A stretch of 14,699 bases of DNA from Paracoccaceae bacterium (lineage in GTDB: Bacteria > Pseudomonadota > Alphaproteobacteria > Rhodobacterales > Rhodobacteraceae), in NCBI GenBank assembly GCA_023263735.1, contig JALQUQ010000025.1, forward strand, positions 1-14,699. The letters run 5' to 3'. The notes below the pieces were generated by a model, which saw only the letters and a list, made by a program, of their open reading frames with translations, did not search any database and had not been told where the DNA came from. Below are positions 14,167 to 14,699 of this stretch, one piece after another. Within the stretch, counting starts at the first letter, position 1, and the number at the start of each line of letters is the position of its first letter. The translations under genes were made by a program, and so were the position numbers.

Positions 14167-14194
14167 TTGAGAACATAAAGAGAACATTTATACT
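14167..14194 (+). promoter_or_regulatory. Sigma-70-type promoter of imuA
   Basis: A -35 TTGAGA (14167-14172) and a -10 TATACT (14189-14194) are separated by 16 nt, each one base off the consensus. The predicted transcript start, about 7 nt past the -10, falls at or just before the start codon at 14202, so the mRNA would be leaderless or nearly so. Confidence 0.75.
14171..14185. promoter_or_regulatory. LexA box (SOS operator) of the alphaproteobacterial type
   Basis: GAAC, seven bases, GAAC: the direct repeat GTTC-N7-GTTC of alphaproteobacterial LexA read on the other strand. It overlaps the end of the -35 and fills most of the -35/-10 spacer of imuA, a position where bound LexA would block RNA polymerase. 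DNA damage should release it. Confidence 0.85.
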
Positions 14195-14201
14195 TGGCGG
14201 C

Positions 14202-14699
14202 ATGATCCTTCCGACTCGCCCCCATTCCGATCGCCGCCCCCCGCGCGACATTCCCATGCCCGGCGGGCTCCCGCAGGGGCTGGCGCGGGCGCGCGTGCAT
14301 GAATTTTGCGGCACCGCCCGGGTGACACTTGCGCTGATGCTGCTGGCCCAGACGCAGGGCCCGGTGATCTGGATCATGCCCGCCTGGCTGCCCGAACGCC
14401 CCTATGCCTGCGGGATTCAGACGTTTTTGCACCCCGGCCGCCTCATCTTTGCCCGGGTCCGCAGGCCCGATGACATGCAATGGGCGATGGAAGAGGCGTT
14501 GCGCTCGGGCGCGGCCCCCGTTGTGCTGGCCGACATGCCTGCGCCCCCCGGCCTGACCCCGGTGCGCCGCCTGCATCTGGCGGCCGAGGCCGGGGGCACG
14601 CTGGCCCATCACGCCGGTCGGCCCGCGCCTCTGGGTCTGCTGCTCTCTCCGGCCGAGGGCGGGGCGCAGGGCGTTGACAGCCGTTGGGCCCTGTCTCCC
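14202..14699 (+). CDS. imuA: ImuA, SOS-mutagenesis RecA-like accessory protein (3' end outside window)
   Basis: The open frame runs from the ATG at 14202 to the right edge (166 codons). Segments I recognise from rhodobacterial ImuA proteins are LARARVHEFCGTARVTLALMLLAQ, GPVIWIMPAWLPERPYACGIQTFLHPGRLIFARVRRPDDMQWAMEEALRSGAAPVVLADMP (family-like in order) and LTPVRRLHLAAEAGG. ImuA helps recruit ImuB and the error-prone polymerase DnaE2 to damaged DNA, probably through a RecA-like fold. In most alphaproteobacteria imuA, imuB and dnaE2 form one LexA-controlled cassette, so imuB should lie just outside the window. A perfect LexA box in the promoter supports the call. The start has only a GGCGG stretch near it and almost no leader; a later in-frame ATG at 14256 lacks an SD, so 14202 is kept. 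Confidence 0.87.
   Translation, partial: MILPTRPHSDRRPPRDIPMPGGLPQGLARARVHEFCGTARVTLALMLLAQTQGPVIWIMPAWLPERPYACGIQTFLHPGRLIFARVRRPDDMQWAMEEALRSGAAPVVLADMPAPPGLTPVRRLHLAAEAGGTLAHHAGRPAPLGLLLSPAEGGAQGVDSRWALSP

Noticed and set aside
14127..14612. Minus-strand open frame of 161 codons opposite imuA
   Set aside because: imuA is supported by family sequence, promoter and LexA box on the plus strand; the opposing product has Gly/Arg/Gln-rich antisense composition.

Overview
The window is GC-rich, gene-dense chromosomal DNA that reads like a member of the Rhodobacterales (family Rhodobacteraceae/Paracoccaceae, Alphaproteobacteria). The evidence is the combination of families (DUF4153, MttB-like methyltransferase, DUF3572, PleD, DUF983, YceI, ImuA) and a LexA box of the alphaproteobacterial direct-repeat type, GAAC-N7-GAAC, in front of imuA. 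No phage, transposon, CRISPR, tRNA or rRNA signal was seen. Fifteen genes are supported; the first (3' end) and the last (3' end) run off the window.

Left part (1-4363, all minus strand, transcribed right to left): DUF3572 protein, HAD phosphatase, MttB-like corrinoid methyltransferase without pyrrolysine, and a large DUF4153 membrane protein. The 97-nt gap before the methyltransferase and the 76-nt gap before the membrane protein each hold a small palindrome. From a repeat-rich divergent control region (4364-4499) a PleD-type diguanylate cyclase (REC, pseudo-REC, GGDEF) is read on the plus strand. It ends at a hairpin facing the next block.

Middle (5959-8097, minus strand): an envelope-signalling module. 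In order of transcription it encodes a secreted four-EF-hand protein, an ECF sigma factor, a small single-span membrane protein (anti-sigma candidate) and a membrane-anchored Spy/CpxP/CnrX-like periplasmic protein. The layout resembles CnrYXH-type metal-responsive sigma systems, here with an EF-hand protein in front. This is the most interesting part of the window.

Right part (8393-14699): DUF983 and a NUDIX hydrolase, coupled by a GTGA overlap, are read rightward and converge on a fatty acid desaturase. The desaturase is divergent from an XRE-type regulator, and a perfect 17-bp palindrome lies between them. The regulator runs tail to tail, with overlapping stop codons, into an aldo/keto reductase, Cys-rich lipoprotein and lipocalin-like lipoprotein operon on the minus strand. 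Finally come a secreted YceI protein, whose 3' end is part of a five-unit tandem repeat of about 14 nt, and an SOS-controlled imuA with a well-formed promoter overlapped by the LexA box.
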